From assembly GCA_963995525.1 (NCBI GenBank), contig CAXEFP010000887.1, positions 310,001-374,000 of the forward strand: 64,000 bases of DNA, given 5' to 3'. The stretch's first letter is position 1; the number at the start of each line of letters is the position of its first letter. The translations under genes were made by a program, and so were the position numbers. Below are positions 1 through 12,690 of the stretch, one piece after another. Below the pieces are notes generated by a model, which was not told where the DNA came from, made no database searches, and was given only the letters and a program-made list of their open reading frames with translations. The DNA comes from Escarpia spicata (lineage: Eukaryota; Annelida; Polychaeta; Sabellida; Siboglinidae).

Positions 1-563
1 ATAAAAGGGAGTGTGCAGTATTTCACAGTGAGAGAACTGTTAGAATAATTCATGTATTCAACGTTATGTATCAACAGGGAGTGTGCAGTGTTTCACAGTG
101 AGAGAACTGTGAGAATAACTCATGTCTTCAACATTATGTATAAAAGGGAGTGTGCAGTGTTTCACAGTGAGAGAACTGTTAGAATAACTAATGTCTTCAA
201 CGTTATGTATGAAAGCGAGTGTGTAGTGTTTCATAGTGAGAGAACTGTTAGAATAACTCATGTCTTCAACGTTATGTATCAACAGGGAATGTGCAGTGTT
301 TCACAGTGAGAGAACTGTTAGAATAATTCATGTCTTCAACGTTATGTATCAACAGGGAGTGTGCAGTGTTTCACAGTGAGAGAACTATTAGAATAATTCA
401 TGTCTTCGACGTTATGTATCAAAGGGAGTGTGCAGTATTTCACAGTGAGAGAATTGTTAGAATAATTAATGTCTTCAACGTTATGTATAAAAGGGAGTGT
501 GCAGTGTTTCACAGTGAGAGAACTGTTAGAATAACTCATGTCTTCAACGTTATGTATAAAAGG

Positions 564-690
564 TGTATATATATATTGCACTCTAAAAACAAAACAAAAA
601 TGTCCTGTTCGCCTGCCATGCCACGGCACCGCCTGTATCCTCAGCATGTTGAGGCTAGGCGTGTATTGGAAGAAGAAGAAGAAGAAGAAA
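564..690. repeat. 127-bp non-unit insert with (GAA)7, copy 1, inside the 69-bp array
   Basis: The 69-bp pattern is interrupted by unrelated DNA containing TGTCCTGTTCGCCTGCCATG and ending in (GAA)7. The same insert recurs at 1591-1717 (identical length, one visible base change) and at 2618-2737 (120 bp, shorter GAA run), always at the same unit position. It therefore marks the 1,027-bp higher-order repeat. Confidence 0.92.
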
Positions 691-1590
691 GGGAGTGTGC
701 AGTGTTTCACAGTGAGATAACTGTTATAACAACTCATGTCTTCAAAGTTATGTTTAAAAGGGAGTGTGCAGTATTTCACATTGAGAGAACGGTTATAACA
801 ACTCATGTCTTCAACGTTATGTATAAAAGGGAGTGTGCAGTATTTCACAGTGAGTGAACGGTTATAACAAATCATGGCTACAACATTATGTATAAAAGGA
901 AGTGTGCAGTGTTTCACAGTGAGATAACGGTTATAACAACTCATGTCTTCAACGTTATGTATAAATGGGAGAGTGCAGTGTTTCACAGTGAAATAACTGT
1001 TATAACAACTATTGTCTTCAACGTTATGTATAAAAGGGAGTATGCAGTGTTTCACAGTGAGAGAACGGTTATAACAAATCATGTCTACAACGTTATGTAT
1101 AAAAGAGAGTGTGGAGTGTTTCACAGTGAGATAACTGTTATAACAACTCATGTCTTCAACGCTATGTATAAAACGGAGTGTGCAGTATTTCACAGTGAGT
1201 GAACGGTTATAACAATTCATGCCTACAACATTATGTATAAAAGGAAGTGTGCAGTGTTTAACAGTGAGAGAACTGTTAGAATAATTCATGTCTTCAACGT
1301 TATGTATCAACAGGGAGTGTGAAGTGTTTCACAGTGAGAGAACTATTAGAATAATTCATGTCTTCGACGTTATGTATAATAGGGAGTGTGCAGTATTTCA
1401 CAGTGAGAGAACTGTTATAATAATTCATGTCTTCAACGTTATGTATAAAAGGGAGTGTGCAGTGTTTCACAGTGAGAGAACTGTTAGAATAACTCATGTC
1501 TTCAACGTTATGTATAAAAGGGAGTGTGCAGTGTTTCACAGTGAGAGAACTGTTAGAATAACTCATGTCTTCAACGTTATGTATAAAAGG

Positions 1591-1717
1591 TGTATATATA
1601 TATTGCACTCTAAAAACAAAACAAAAATGTCCTGTTCGCCTGCCATGCCACGGCACCGACTGTATCCTCAGCATGTTGAGGCTAGGCGTGTATTGGAAGA
1701 AGAAGAAGAAGAAGAAA
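1591..1717. repeat. Insert copy 2 inside the 69-bp array
   Basis: Second copy of the interruption, 1,027 bp after the first, differing by C to A in the CACCG(C/A)CTG stretch. It has the same (GAA)7 end. Confidence 0.92.
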
Positions 1718-2617
1718 GGGAGTGTGCAGTGTTTCACAGTGAGATAACTGTTATAACAACTCATGTCTTCAAAGTTATGTTTAAAAGGGAGTGTGCAGTA
1801 TTTCACATTGAGAGAACGGTTATAACAACTCATGTCTTCAACGTTATGTATAAAAGGGAGTGTGCAGTATTTCACAGTGAGTGAACGGTTATAACAAATC
1901 ATGGCTACAACATTATGTATAAAAGGAAGTGTGCAGTGTTTCACAGTGAGATAACGGTTATAACAACTCATGTCTTCAACGTTATGTATAAATGGGAGAG
2001 TGCAGTGTTTCACAGTGAAATAACTGTTATAACAACTATTGTCTTCAAAGTTATGTATAAAAGGGAGTATGCAGTGTTTCACAGTGAGAGAACGGTTATA
2101 ACAAATCATGTCTACAACGTTATGTATAAAAGAGAGTGTGGAGTGTTTCACAGTGAGATAACTGTTATAACAACTCATGTCTTCAAATCTATGTATAAAA
2201 CGGAGTGTGCAGTATTTCACAGTGAGTGAACGGTTATAACAATTCATGCCTACAACATTATGTATAAAAGGAAGTGTGCAGTGTTTAACAGTGAGAGAAC
2301 TGTTAGAATAATTCATGTCTTCGACGTTATGTATAAAAGGGAGTGTGCAGTATTTCACAGTGAGAGAACTGTTATAATAATTCATGTCTTCAACGTTATG
2401 TATCAACAGGGAGTGTGAAGTGTTTCACAGTGAGAGAACTATTAGAATAATTCATGTCTTCGACGTTATGTATAAAAGGGAGTGTGCAGTATTTCACAGT
2501 GAGAGAACTGTTATAATAATTCATGTCTTCAACGTTATGTATAAAAGGGAGTGTGCAGTGTTTCACAGTGAGAGAACTGTTAGAATAACTCATGTCTTCA
2601 ACGTTATGTATAAAAGG

Positions 2618-2737
2618 TGTATATATATTGCACTCTAAAAACAAAACAAAAATGTCCTGTTCGCCTGCCATGCCACGGCACCGCCTGTATCTTCAGCATG
2701 TTGAGGCTAGGCGTGTATTGGAAGAAGAAGAAGAAAG
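2618..2737. repeat. Insert copy 3 inside the 69-bp array, shortened GAA run
   Basis: Third copy, 1,027 bp after the second. The TA run and the GAA run are both shorter than in copies 1 and 2. No further copy occurs to the right. Confidence 0.9.
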
Positions 2738-5700
2738 GGAGTGTGCAGTGTTTCACAGTGAGATAACTGTTATAAAAACTCATGTCTTCAAAGTTATGTA
2801 TAAAAGGGAGTGTGCAGTATTTCACATTGAGAGAACTATTATAACAACTCATGTCTTCAACGTTATGTATAAAAGGGAGTGTGCAGTATTTCACAGTGAG
2901 TGAACGGTTATAACAAATCATGGCTACAACATTATATATAAAAGGAAGTGTGCAGTGTTTCACAGTGAGATAACGGTTATAACAACTCATGTCTTCAACG
3001 TTATGTATATATGGGAGAGTGCAGTGTTTCACAGTGAGATAACTGTTAGAATAACTCATGTCTTCAACGTAATGTATAAAAGGGACTGTGCAGTGTTTCA
3101 CAGTGAGAGAACTGTTAGAATAACTCATGTCTTCAACGTTATGTATAAAAGGGAGTGTGCAGTGTTTCACAGTGAGAGAACTGTTAGAATAATTTATGTC
3201 TTCGACGTTATGTATAAAAGGGAGTGTGCAGTATTTCACAGTGAGAGAACTGTTAGAATAATTCATGTATTCAACGTTATGTATCAACAGGGAGTGGGCA
3301 GTGTTTCAGAGTGAGAGAACTTTTAGAATAATTCATGTCTTCGACGTTATGTATAAAAGGGAGTGTGCAGTATTTCATCGTGAGAGATCTGTTAGAATAA
3401 TTCATGTCTTCAACGTTATGTATAAAAGCGAGTGTGCAGTGTTTCACAGTGAGAGAACCGTTAGAATAACTCATGTCTTCAACGTTATGTATAAAAGCGA
3501 GTGTGCAGTGTTTCACAGTGAGAGAACTGTTATAATAACTCATGTCTTCAACGTTATGTATAAAAGCGAGTGTGCAGTTTTTCACAGTGAGAGAACTGTT
3601 AAAATAACTCATGTCTTCAACGTCATGTATAAAAGCGAGTGTGCAGTGTTTCACAGTGAGAGAACTGTTAGAATAACATATGTCTTCAACGTTATGTATA
3701 AAAGCGAGTGTGCAGTGTTTCACAGTGAGAGAACTGTTAGAATAACTCATGTCTTCAACGTTATGTATAAAAGCGAGTGTGCAGTGTTTCACAGTGAGAG
3801 AACTGTTATAATAACTCATGTCTTCAACGTTATGTATAAAAGCGAGTGTGCAGTTTTTCACAGTGAGAGAACTGTTAAAATAACTCATGTCTTCAACGTC
3901 ATGTATAAAAGCGAGTGTGCAGTGTTTCACAGTGAGAGAACTGTTAGAATAACATATGTCTTCAACGTTATGTATAAAAGCGAGTGTGCAGTGTTTCACA
4001 GTGAGAGAACTGTTAGAATAACTCATGTCTTCAACGTTATGTATAAAAGGGAGTGTGCAGTGTTTCACAGTGAGATAACTGTTATAAAAACTCATGTCTT
4101 CAAAGTTATGTATAAGAGGGAGTGTGCAGTATTTCACATTGAGAGAACTATTATAACAACTCATGTCTTCAACGTTATGTATAAAAGGGAGTGTGCAGTA
4201 TTTCACAGTGAGTGAACGGTTATAACAAATCATGGCTACAACATTATATATAAAAGGAAGTGTGCAGTGTTTCACAGTGAGATAACGGTTATAACAACTC
4301 ATGTCTTCAACGTTATGTATATATGGGAGAGTGCAGTGTTTCACAGTGAGATAACTGTTAGAATAACTCATGTCTTCAACGTAATGTATAAAAGGGACTG
4401 TGCAGTGTTTCACAGTGAGAGAACTGTTAGAATAACTCATGTATTCAACGTTATGTATCAACAGGGAGTGGGCAGTGTTTCAGAGTGAGAGAACTTTTAG
4501 AATAATTCATGTCTTCGACGTTATGTATAAAAGGGAGTGTGCAGTATTTCATCGTGAGAGATCTGTTAGAATAATTCATGTCTTCAACGTTATGTATAAA
4601 AGCGAGTGTGCAGTGTTTCACAGTGAGAGAACCGTTAGAATAACTCATGTCTTCAACGTTATGTATAAAAGCGAGTGTGCAGTGTTTCACAGTGAGAGAA
4701 CTGTTATAATAACTCATGTCTTCAACGTTATGTATAAAAGCGAGTGTGCAGTTTTTCACAGTGAGAGAACTGTTAAAATAACTCATGTCTTCAACGTCAT
4801 GTATAAAAGCGAGTGTGCAGTGTTTCACAGTGAGAGAACTGTTAGAATAACATATGTCTTCAACGTTATGTATAAAAGCGAGTGTGCAGTGTTTCACAGT
4901 GAGAGAACTGTTAGAATAACTCATGTCTTCAACGTTATGTATAAAAGCGAGTGTGCAGTGTTTCACAGTGAGAGAACTGTTAGATTAACTCATGTCTTCA
5001 ACGTTATGTATAAAAGGGAGTGTGCAGTGTTTCACAGTGAGATAACGGTTATAACAACTCATGTCTTCAACGTTATGTATCAATGGGAGAGTGCAGTGTT
5101 TCACAGTAAGATAACTGTTATAACAACTCTTGTCTTCAACGTTATGTATAAAAGGGAGTGTGCAGTGTTTCACAGTGAGAGAACGGTTATAACAACTCAT
5201 GTCTTAAACGTTATGTATATAAGAGAGTGTGCAGTGTTTCACAGTGAGATAACTGTTATAACAACTAATTTCTTCAACGTTATGTATAAAAGGGAGTGTG
5301 CAGTATTTCACATTGAGAGAACTGTTATAACAACTCATGTCTTCAACGATATGTATAAAAGGGAGTGTGCAGTATTTCACAGTGAGTGAACGGTTATAAC
5401 AAATCATGGCTACAACATTATGTATCAACAGGGAGTGTGCAGTGTTTCACAGTGAGAGAACTGTTAGAATAATTTATGTCTTCGACGTTATGTATAAAAG
5501 GGAGTGTGCAGTATTTCACAGTGAGAGAACTGTTAGAATAATTCATGTATTCAACGTTATGTATCAACAGGGAGTGTGCAGTGTTTCAGAGTGAGATAAC
5601 TTTTAGAATAATTCATGTCTTCGACGTTATGTATAAAAGGGAGTGTGCAGTATTTCATCGTGAGAGATCTGTTAGAATAATTCATGTCTTCAACGTTATG

Positions 5701-8700
5701 TATAAAAGCGAGTGTGCAGTGTTTCACAGTGAGAGAACCGTTAGAATAACTCATGTCTTCAACGTTATGTATAAAAGCGAGTGTGCAGTGTTTCACAGTG
5801 AGAGAACTGTTATAATAACTCATGTCTTCAACGTTATGTATAAAAGCGAGTGTGCAGTTTTTCACAGTGAGAGAACTGTTAAAATAACTCATGTCTTCAA
5901 CCTCATGTATAAAAGCGAGTGTGCAGTGTTTCACAGTGAGAGAACTGTTAGAATAACATATGTCTTCAACGTTATGTATAAAAGCGAGTGTGCAGTGTTT
6001 CACAGTGAGAGAACTGTTAGAATAACTCATGTCTTCAACGTTATGTATAAAAGGGAGTGTGCAGTGTTTCACAGTGAGAGAACTGTTAGAATAATTCATG
6101 TCTTCAACGTTATGTATCAACAGGGAGTGTGCAGTGTTTCACAGTGAGAGAACTGTTAGAATAATGTATGTCTTCGACGTTATGTATAAAAGGGAGTGTG
6201 CAGTATTTCACAGTGAGAGAACTGTTAGAATAATTCATGTATTCAACGTTATGTATCAACAGGGAGTGTGCAGTGTTTCAGAGTGAGAGAACTTTTAGAA
6301 TAATTCATGTCTTCGACGTTATGTATAAAAGGGAGTGTGCAGTATTTCATCGTGAGAGATCTGTTAGAATAATTCATGTCTTCAACGTTATGTATAAAAG
6401 CGAGTGTGCAGTGTTTCACAGTGAGAGAACTGTTATAATAACTCATGTCTTCAACGTTATGTATAAAAGCGAGTGTGCAGTGTTTCAGAGTGAGAGAACA
6501 GTTAGAATAATTCATGTCTTCGACGTTATGTATAAAAGGGAGTGTGCAGTATTTCATCGTGAGAGATCTGTTAGAATAATTCATGTCTTCAACGTTATGT
6601 ATAAAAGCGAGTGTGCAGTGTTTCACAGTGAGAGAACCGTTAGAATAACTCATGTCTTCAACGTTATGTATAAAAGCGAGTGTGCAGTGTTTCACATTGA
6701 GAGAACTGTTATAATAACTCATATCTTCAACGTTATGTATAAAATCGAGTGTGCAATTTTTCACAGTGAGAGAACTGTTAAAATAACTTATGTCTTCAAC
6801 GTCATGTATAAAAGCGAGTGTGCAGTGTTTCACAGTGAGAGAACTGTTAGAATAACTTATGTCTTCAACGTTATGTATAAAAGCGAGTGTGCAGTGTTTC
6901 ACTGTGAGAGAACTGTTAGAATAACTCATGTCTTCAACGTTATGTATAAAAGCGAGTGTGCAGTGTTTCACAGTGAGAGAACTGTTAGAATAACTCATGT
7001 CTTCAACGTTATGTATAAAAGGGAGTGTGCAGTGTTTCACAGTGAGATAACGGTTATAACAACTCATGTCTTCAACGTTATGTATCAATGGGAGAGTGCA
7101 GTGTTTCACAGTGAGATAACTGTTATAACAACTCTTTTCTTCAACGTTATGTATAAAAGGGAGTGTGCAGTGTTTCACAGTGAGAGAACGGTTATAACAA
7201 CTCATGTCTTAAACGTTATGTATATAAGAGATTGTGCAGTGTTTCACAGTGAGATAACTGTTATAACAACTCATGTCTTCAACGTTATGTATAAAAGGGA
7301 GTGTGCAGTATTTCACAGTGAGTGAACGGTTATAACAAATCATGGCTACAACATTATGTATCAACAGGGAGTGTGCAGTGTTTCACAGTGAGAGAACTGT
7401 TAGAATAATTTATGTCTTCGACGTTATGTATAAAAGGGAGTGTGCAGTATTTCACAGTGAGATAACTGTTAGAATAATTCATGTATTCTACGTTATGTAT
7501 CAACAGGGAGTGTGCAGTGTTTCAGAGTGAGAGAACTGTTAGAATAATTAATGTCTTCGACGATATGTATAAAAGGGAGTGTGCAGTATTTCATCGTGAG
7601 AGATCTGTTAGAATAATTCATGTCTTCAACGTTATGTATAAAAGCGAGTGTGCAGTGTTTCACAGTGAGAGAACCGTTAGAATAACTCATGTCTTCAACG
7701 TTATGTATAAAAGCGAGTGTGCAGTGTTTCACAGTGAGAGAACTGTTATAATAACTCATGTCTTCAACGTTATGTATAAAAGCGAGTGTGCAGTTTTTCA
7801 CAGTGAGAGAACTGTTAAAATAACTCATGTCTTCAACGTCATGTATAAAAGCGAGTGTGCAGTGTTTCACAGTGAGAGAACTGTTAGAATAACTTATGTC
7901 TTCAAAGTTATGTATAAAAGCGAGTGTGCAGTGTTTCACAGTGAGAGAACTGTTAGAATAACTCATGTCTTAAACGTTATGTATATAAGAGAGTGTGCAG
8001 TGTTTCACTGTGAGATAACTGTTATAACAACTCATTTCTTCAACGTTATGTATAAAAGGGAGTGTGCAGTATTTCACATTGAGAGAACTGTTATAACAAC
8101 TCATGTCTTCAACGTTATGTATAAAAGGGAGTGTGCAGTATTTCACAGTGAGTGAACGGTTATAACAAATCATGGCTACAACATTATGTATAAAAGGAAG
8201 TGTGCAGTGTTTCACAGTGAGATAACGGTTATAACAACTCATGTCTTCAACGTTATGTATAAATGGGAGAGTGCAGTGTTTCACAGTGAGATAACTGTTA
8301 GAATAACTCATGTCTTCAACGTTATGTATAAAAGGGACTGTGCAGTGTTTCACAGTGAGAGAACTGTTAGAATAACTCATGTCTTCAACGTTATGTATAA
8401 AAGGGAGTGTGCAGTGTTTCACAGTGAGAGAACCGTTAAAATAACTCATGTCTTCAACGTTATGTATAAAAGCGAGTGTGCAGTGTTTCACAGTGAGAGA
8501 ACTGTTATAATAACTCATGTCTTCAAAGTTATGTATAAAAGCGAGTGTGCAGTTTTTCACAGTGAAATAACTGTTAAAATAACTCATGTCTTCAACGTCA
8601 TGTATAAAAGCGAGTGTGCAGTGTTTCACAGTGAGAGAACTGTTAGAATAACTCATGTCTTCAACGTTATGTATAAAAGCGAGTGTGCAGTGTTTCACAG

Positions 8701-8827
8701 TGAGAGAACTGTTAGAATAACTCATGTCTTCAACGTTATGTATAAAAGCGAGTGTGCAGTGTTTCACAATGAGAGAACTGTTAGAATAACTCATGTCTTC
8801 AACGTTATGTATAAAAGGGAGTGTGCA

Positions 8828-9765
8828 TTTACCACTGACGTGGAAACTGTTACAACATTAGTAATACATTTATATTACAACACATATTGGTCAAATTGTG
8901 TATAGAAATACTAATTTAACATCAATTTCCTCAATAAATGATATGCAACATAGTGAAATTAATTATCATACGATATCTACAGCTTACCCTGATAATAATT
9001 TCTCAAAATTGTTTGATGAATAAGGTCTCTAAAATATTATATGTAAATCCCAGGAATGTCACAATTATAAATGTCTTGCATACTCGTGTTGATCTGACGT
9101 TGATGGTTTTACTGTTGCGTGACATTATTGTGTTATTTCATGTCGAAACAAACTGCGTTTCGCATGGTATCGTATTCACGGCTATCGATTAGCAAGTTAA
9201 GTCGGTGGGTCTTATCCAGGTTTGTAGTGGGAATCATTTCTTTTTGATCACTAGTAAACTAACTGAAATGCAATAAGTATGTCAAATATATACTATTAAT
9301 GCATATATGTGACTGAATTAGTTGTCATTAAAAAGCTTTCGCGTAGTATCGCATTTTCTGACTGTTGTTGTTTTTCGGAGAAAGATGATCTCGGCAAAAA
9401 TTGACTGGGATAACACATAAATGAGCCATGCAGAAATATGTAATCTATTTTAAGGCTAGCATTAAATATTTAATATTTGAATAAAACTTGTTTCTTTCTC
9501 AGTTTAATGCACACACAAATTTGCGATTAGCGTCGCATCGGTTAAATAATATTTAGACGAAAATATTTCGTCTAAAAATTAGTCATTCATGCTAGCGCAA
9601 CTGTTTTTTTCATATTGCTTGCCCACATTTATTATACATCATATGGCCTATTAACTGTGCGTATCCTTTGAATTATGTTTGAATGCGGGCCATTTAATGA
9701 AATAAGACAAACGTGTCCTGGTTTCGTGAGAATCGACCATATATGGAGAAATACATTTACAAGAG
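8828..9765. other. AT-rich unique spacer, no gene seen
   Basis: No domain-bearing frame is present. An 84-codon frame at 8938-9192 has no recognisable feature. The region contains a perfect 11-bp-arm inverted repeat at 9552-9576. Confidence 0.6.
9552..9576. repeat. Perfect inverted repeat, 11-bp arms, 3-nt loop
   Basis: The arms TTTAGACGAAA and TTTCGTCTAAA are exact reverse complements around ATA. This could form a hairpin or mark the end of a small palindromic element. It is too short to assign. Confidence 0.8.
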
Positions 9766-9967
9766 CACTGTATCACTGTATCACTGTATCACTGTATCAC
9801 TGTATCACTGTATCACTGTATCACTGTATCACTGTATCACTGTATCACTGTATCACTGTATAAATGTATCACTGTATAAATGCATCACTGTATCACTGTA
9901 TCACTGTATCACTGTATCACTGTATCACTGAATCACTGTATCACTGTATCAATGTATCACTGTATAA
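9766..9967. repeat. Octamer array (TCACTGTA)n
   Basis: About 25 copies of an 8-bp unit, with a few AAATGTATCACTG variants near 9860-9885. The ORFs across it are repeat artefacts. Confidence 0.97.
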
Positions 9968-10101
9968 CTACATATTTTCACTTTCAGGCTATTTTGTGGC
10001 TATTCTGTACTACAACTGCCCCATTTTAGTACAAATGAGCTGATTTGCCCCGGTGTCCCGGGCCCCGATTCAGCCATGCCAGGTTTCCTCAAAACGCACA
10101 C

Positions 10102-10113
10102 TGCGCATGCGCG
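10102..10113. promoter_or_regulatory. NRF1-like palindrome TGCGCATGCGCG
   Basis: GCGCATGCGC is a perfect palindrome and matches the core consensus of NRF1-type sites in animal promoters. It sits in a locally GC- and CpG-richer patch about 135 bp upstream of a possible small first exon on the plus strand. Function is inferred. Confidence 0.45.
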
Positions 10114-10247
10114 CGCAGGCCCAGTAGGCACTTTGATGAGATGTGATGTCACGCTTTTCACAGCCATGTTAGAAGTATACGCGGTCGTATAGTTTATGTG
10201 ATTTAGTAGTTGTACGTCTGTTTAGTTCTGTGTGTTTTTAATGAGGC

Positions 10248-10418
10248 ATGGCGAGTATGGAGGACAGAGACAACAAATACGTGATGCATATGACATGCTT
10301 GAAGCTTTATTTGGTGCATAGCAAACATCGACCAGGAGCTGGACTGGCAGGAGCCAACAAACGCATCAGAAATGCGATACACAAAGCGGTCAATAAATAC
10401 GAAATAGACGGTGGGTAA
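10248..10418 (+). CDS. Possible small first exon, unrecognised
   Basis: The frame from the ATG at 10248 encodes 56 residues, charged and without repeats, and runs into GTGGGTAAAATG. That gives a plausible donor (GG/GTAAAA at about 10413) before the TAA. A second frame from the ATG at 10241 is also open for 26 codons, so the reading is not settled. The CpG-richer patch and NRF1-like palindrome upstream make a promoter plus first exon possible. I do not recognise the protein and found no convincing second exon. It could equally be part of a retroelement linked to the integrase fragment at 11950. Confidence 0.25.
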   Translation: MASMEDRDNKYVMHMTCLKLYLVHSKHRPGAGLAGANKRIRNAIHKAVNKYEIDGG

Positions 10419-11317
10419 AATGTTAGCGATCCATAGTCCTAACTAGTAATCAACTGACGCAGTACAAGTAAACTTAGTCTTAATTTGTTTCTCATTAAAT
10501 ACAACAACACGTTTCCCGAAAGGACGACGCTATTCGCACAGATGCTCCACGTATGATTATGTTGGTGAGAATAAAATTCCAACTACCTAGTGATTTTATC
10601 GTGTCAACAAAAGCATAACATACTTTCACAAGATATCTATATTCAGCTCTCTATTATCAAATTCTTTGAACGTTGTGCAAACAAACTCTTAGAAAAATTG
10701 TTTTGAGTGAAGTAGGCCTATTTAGACCAAGTAGACCAAAAAAGAAAATCTCTCAAGAGACGCCTACTGCCCCAAATCGTGCATCCTATCTGCTGTGTAA
10801 CTGCGTGTAACATAGTTGTTATACAAGATCAGACACTGTATTACTAAATGTTTTCTTAAATTATTTGATTTGTTTTATCCCCTGTTGAGCTGAAAAATGC
10901 GATATATGAAGTCGACAAAACAATGACTCAGAAGTCCAAGCCAACTTCTTTGCTGCAAACTCTATGAAATATATTGTTTTCCCGAGAAAGGTATGCTATG
11001 TTCAATGCTATGAAACAACTGTTTGTTACTTCTTATTCTTCACAATAGTATGGTGACCTCTGTACAAGGTCATCTAATGTTCATATATTGTCTTCTTCAC
11101 AGTTGTGTGGTGACCTCTATACAGAGGAATATCCCACAGTAAGCACATACGTGGGTCTAAGTTAAAATAAGGTTGACAATAACAATATATTACGAAGTTT
11201 AGCTTTGATTAATTTTCTCAATGACCTAATATCTGAAATGGCAAACTATATCCCAAATGACGGTTTACCCATTTGATAATTAAATAATAACAATTGTTAG
11301 ACCCAATTTAGTTGCGC
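10419..11317. other. AT-rich spacer, no gene seen
   Basis: No supported coding sequence. A short near-duplicate pair (GTGGTGACCTCT at 11051 and 11110, each with a TCTTCTTCACA-like flank) is the only internal pattern I noticed. Confidence 0.5.
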
Positions 11318-11815
11318 CATGCATTGGTGTAAGCCTTGGTTTGTTGCACCATGCATGGGTGTAAGCCTTGGTTTGTTGTGCCATGCATGGGTGTAAGCCT
11401 TGGTTTGTTGCGCCATGTATGGGTGTAAGCCTTGGTTTATTGCACCATATATGGGTGTAAGCCTTGGTTTGTTGTGCCATGCATGGGTGTAAGCCTTGGT
11501 TTGTTGCACCATGTACGGTTGTAAGCCTTGGTTTGTTGCACCATGCATGGGTGTAAGCCTTAGTTTGTTGCACCATGCATGGATGTAAGCCTTGGTTTGT
11601 TGCGCCGTGCATGGGTGTAAGCATTGGTTTGTTGTGCCGTGCATGGGTGTAAGCCTTGGTTTGTTGCGCCGTGCATGGGTGTAAGCATTGGTTTGTTGCG
11701 CCGTGCATGGGTGTAAGCATTGGTTTGTTGCGCCGTGCATGGGTGTAAGCATTGATTTGTTGCGCCGTGCATGGGTGTAAGCATTGGTTTGTTGCGCCGT
11801 GCATGGGTGTAAGCC
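11318..11815. repeat. 32-bp minisatellite, about 15 copies
   Basis: The unit reads GGTGTAAGCCTTGGTTTGTT plus GCACCATGCATG. Two subfamilies segregate: GCACCATGCATG/CCTTGG to the left and GCGCCGTGCATG/CATTGG to the right. All three minus frames stay open over 32-bp steps, which accounts for the apparent proteins. Confidence 0.96.
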
Positions 11816-11949
11816 AGTAATACACTTCCACTAAATCAATGGTTAACTAGCATTAATTCCATCATATGGTTCTTCTTTTATTTTTGTTCAGTAAAAAATC
11901 ATAATATTTTTATATACCAAAATTTCTTATGCGGTTGATTGTTTTACAG

Positions 11950-12157
11950 ATATGGTCCAACCACAAAACTGCTCTCAGACCAAGGTCGTGAATTTCTCAA
12001 TCAGTTGAACACTGATTTGGCTATGAGGTTTGACATTAAACGTATGATTGCAGCTGCATATCACCCACAGACTAACGGTTTGGATGAAAGGTACTACCAG
12101 TACATCAGATGTAAAGTCAGGATAATGTTGTTCAACCACTACAATAAATGGTCATAG
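11950..12157 (+). pseudogene. Ty3/gypsy-type integrase core fragment
   Basis: The translation shows SDQGREF, carrying the second catalytic Asp of a retroviral-type integrase, and AYHPQTNG followed by ER, carrying the catalytic Glu region. Spacing between the motifs is normal. The first Asp and the rest of pol are absent, and a TAG stops the frame within the usual NKW motif. The left edge is a pyrimidine-AG (GTTTTACAG) that looks like a splice acceptor, so an exon of a domesticated or intron-containing element is a weak alternative. It is most simply a short dead remnant. Confidence 0.8.
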
Positions 12158-12459
12158 ACTGTAAATTATCATTATAATTAGTAATCACAATTTAACTATT
12201 AAAAATGTGGAAAACTTAACACTTTCTATGCATTTTCTCTTTTTGATTGAAACTCATTATAGAAAATAATTTGTGACATACATGTTGCCAAATGTATGAT
12301 GATGGAATTTTCATGTGGTCCAATCAGAAGCATTATAACATTACAGAAATGGCATGTGTAATATTGCACATATAAACAAATTGAGTAGAAAACAGTTTGT
12401 TTTGTATAATCAATCAGATTCGGAAGTAATGACAGCCACATGTGTTTTTTTCACAAGGA

Positions 12460-12690
12460 TCTACGCCAGGTCCAGGTCTGTTCATGTTGTTCTTAAACAA
12501 CACCGATAAAACAATAAATATGTTATTTACAGATGGCACAAATAGGTTTCACTTACGCATAAATGTTACTAGGCTTATTGAAGAAGTAAATTCGGCACAC
12601 AAGAGGATATCATCATGGATTCATTGTAACAAAATGTCACTAAACATAAATAAAACTAATTTATTATATTTACTCCTGAAAATATGACGC
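12460..12690 (+). pseudogene. Non-LTR reverse transcriptase fragment
   Basis: GSTPGPGLFMLFLNNTDKTI followed by MLFTDGTN corresponds to the QG..PGPLLF....ND and FADDTN motifs of LINE reverse transcriptase, but the catalytic DD has become DG. The downstream KMSLNINKTN matches the usual K.SLN..KT motif. Decayed similarity may continue to about 12790 with stops. The copy is truncated at both ends and inactive. Confidence 0.75.

Larger units (their letters stand above)
1..8827. repeat. 69-bp minisatellite with higher-order structure, open at left edge
   Basis: About 128 copies of a 69-bp unit (for example GTGCAGTGTTTCACAGTGAG then AGAACTGTTAGAATAACTC) fill the first 8.8 kb. Units group into subfamilies (GTTAGAATAACT, GTTATAACAACT, AAAAGCGAG against AAAAGGGAG) that recur in order. 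A 1,027-bp block repeats at 538, 1565 and 2592, and later blocks start at 3265, 4439, 5545, 6237 and 7481. Because 69 is 3 x 23, both strands stay open for hundreds of codons. One recurring unit variant (GTGAGTGAACGG) puts a TGA in the plus frame, and there is no non-repetitive domain, so I read this as non-coding DNA. It lies 3' of the last YWTD exon found. Confidence 0.97.

Noticed and set aside
1..8905. Long ORFs (up to 394 codons) on both strands of the 69-bp array as repeat proteins
   Set aside because: The unit is 69 bp, so any stop-free frame stays open by arithmetic. Both strands are open at once, a unit variant brings recurring stops, and there is no non-repeat domain or signal sequence.
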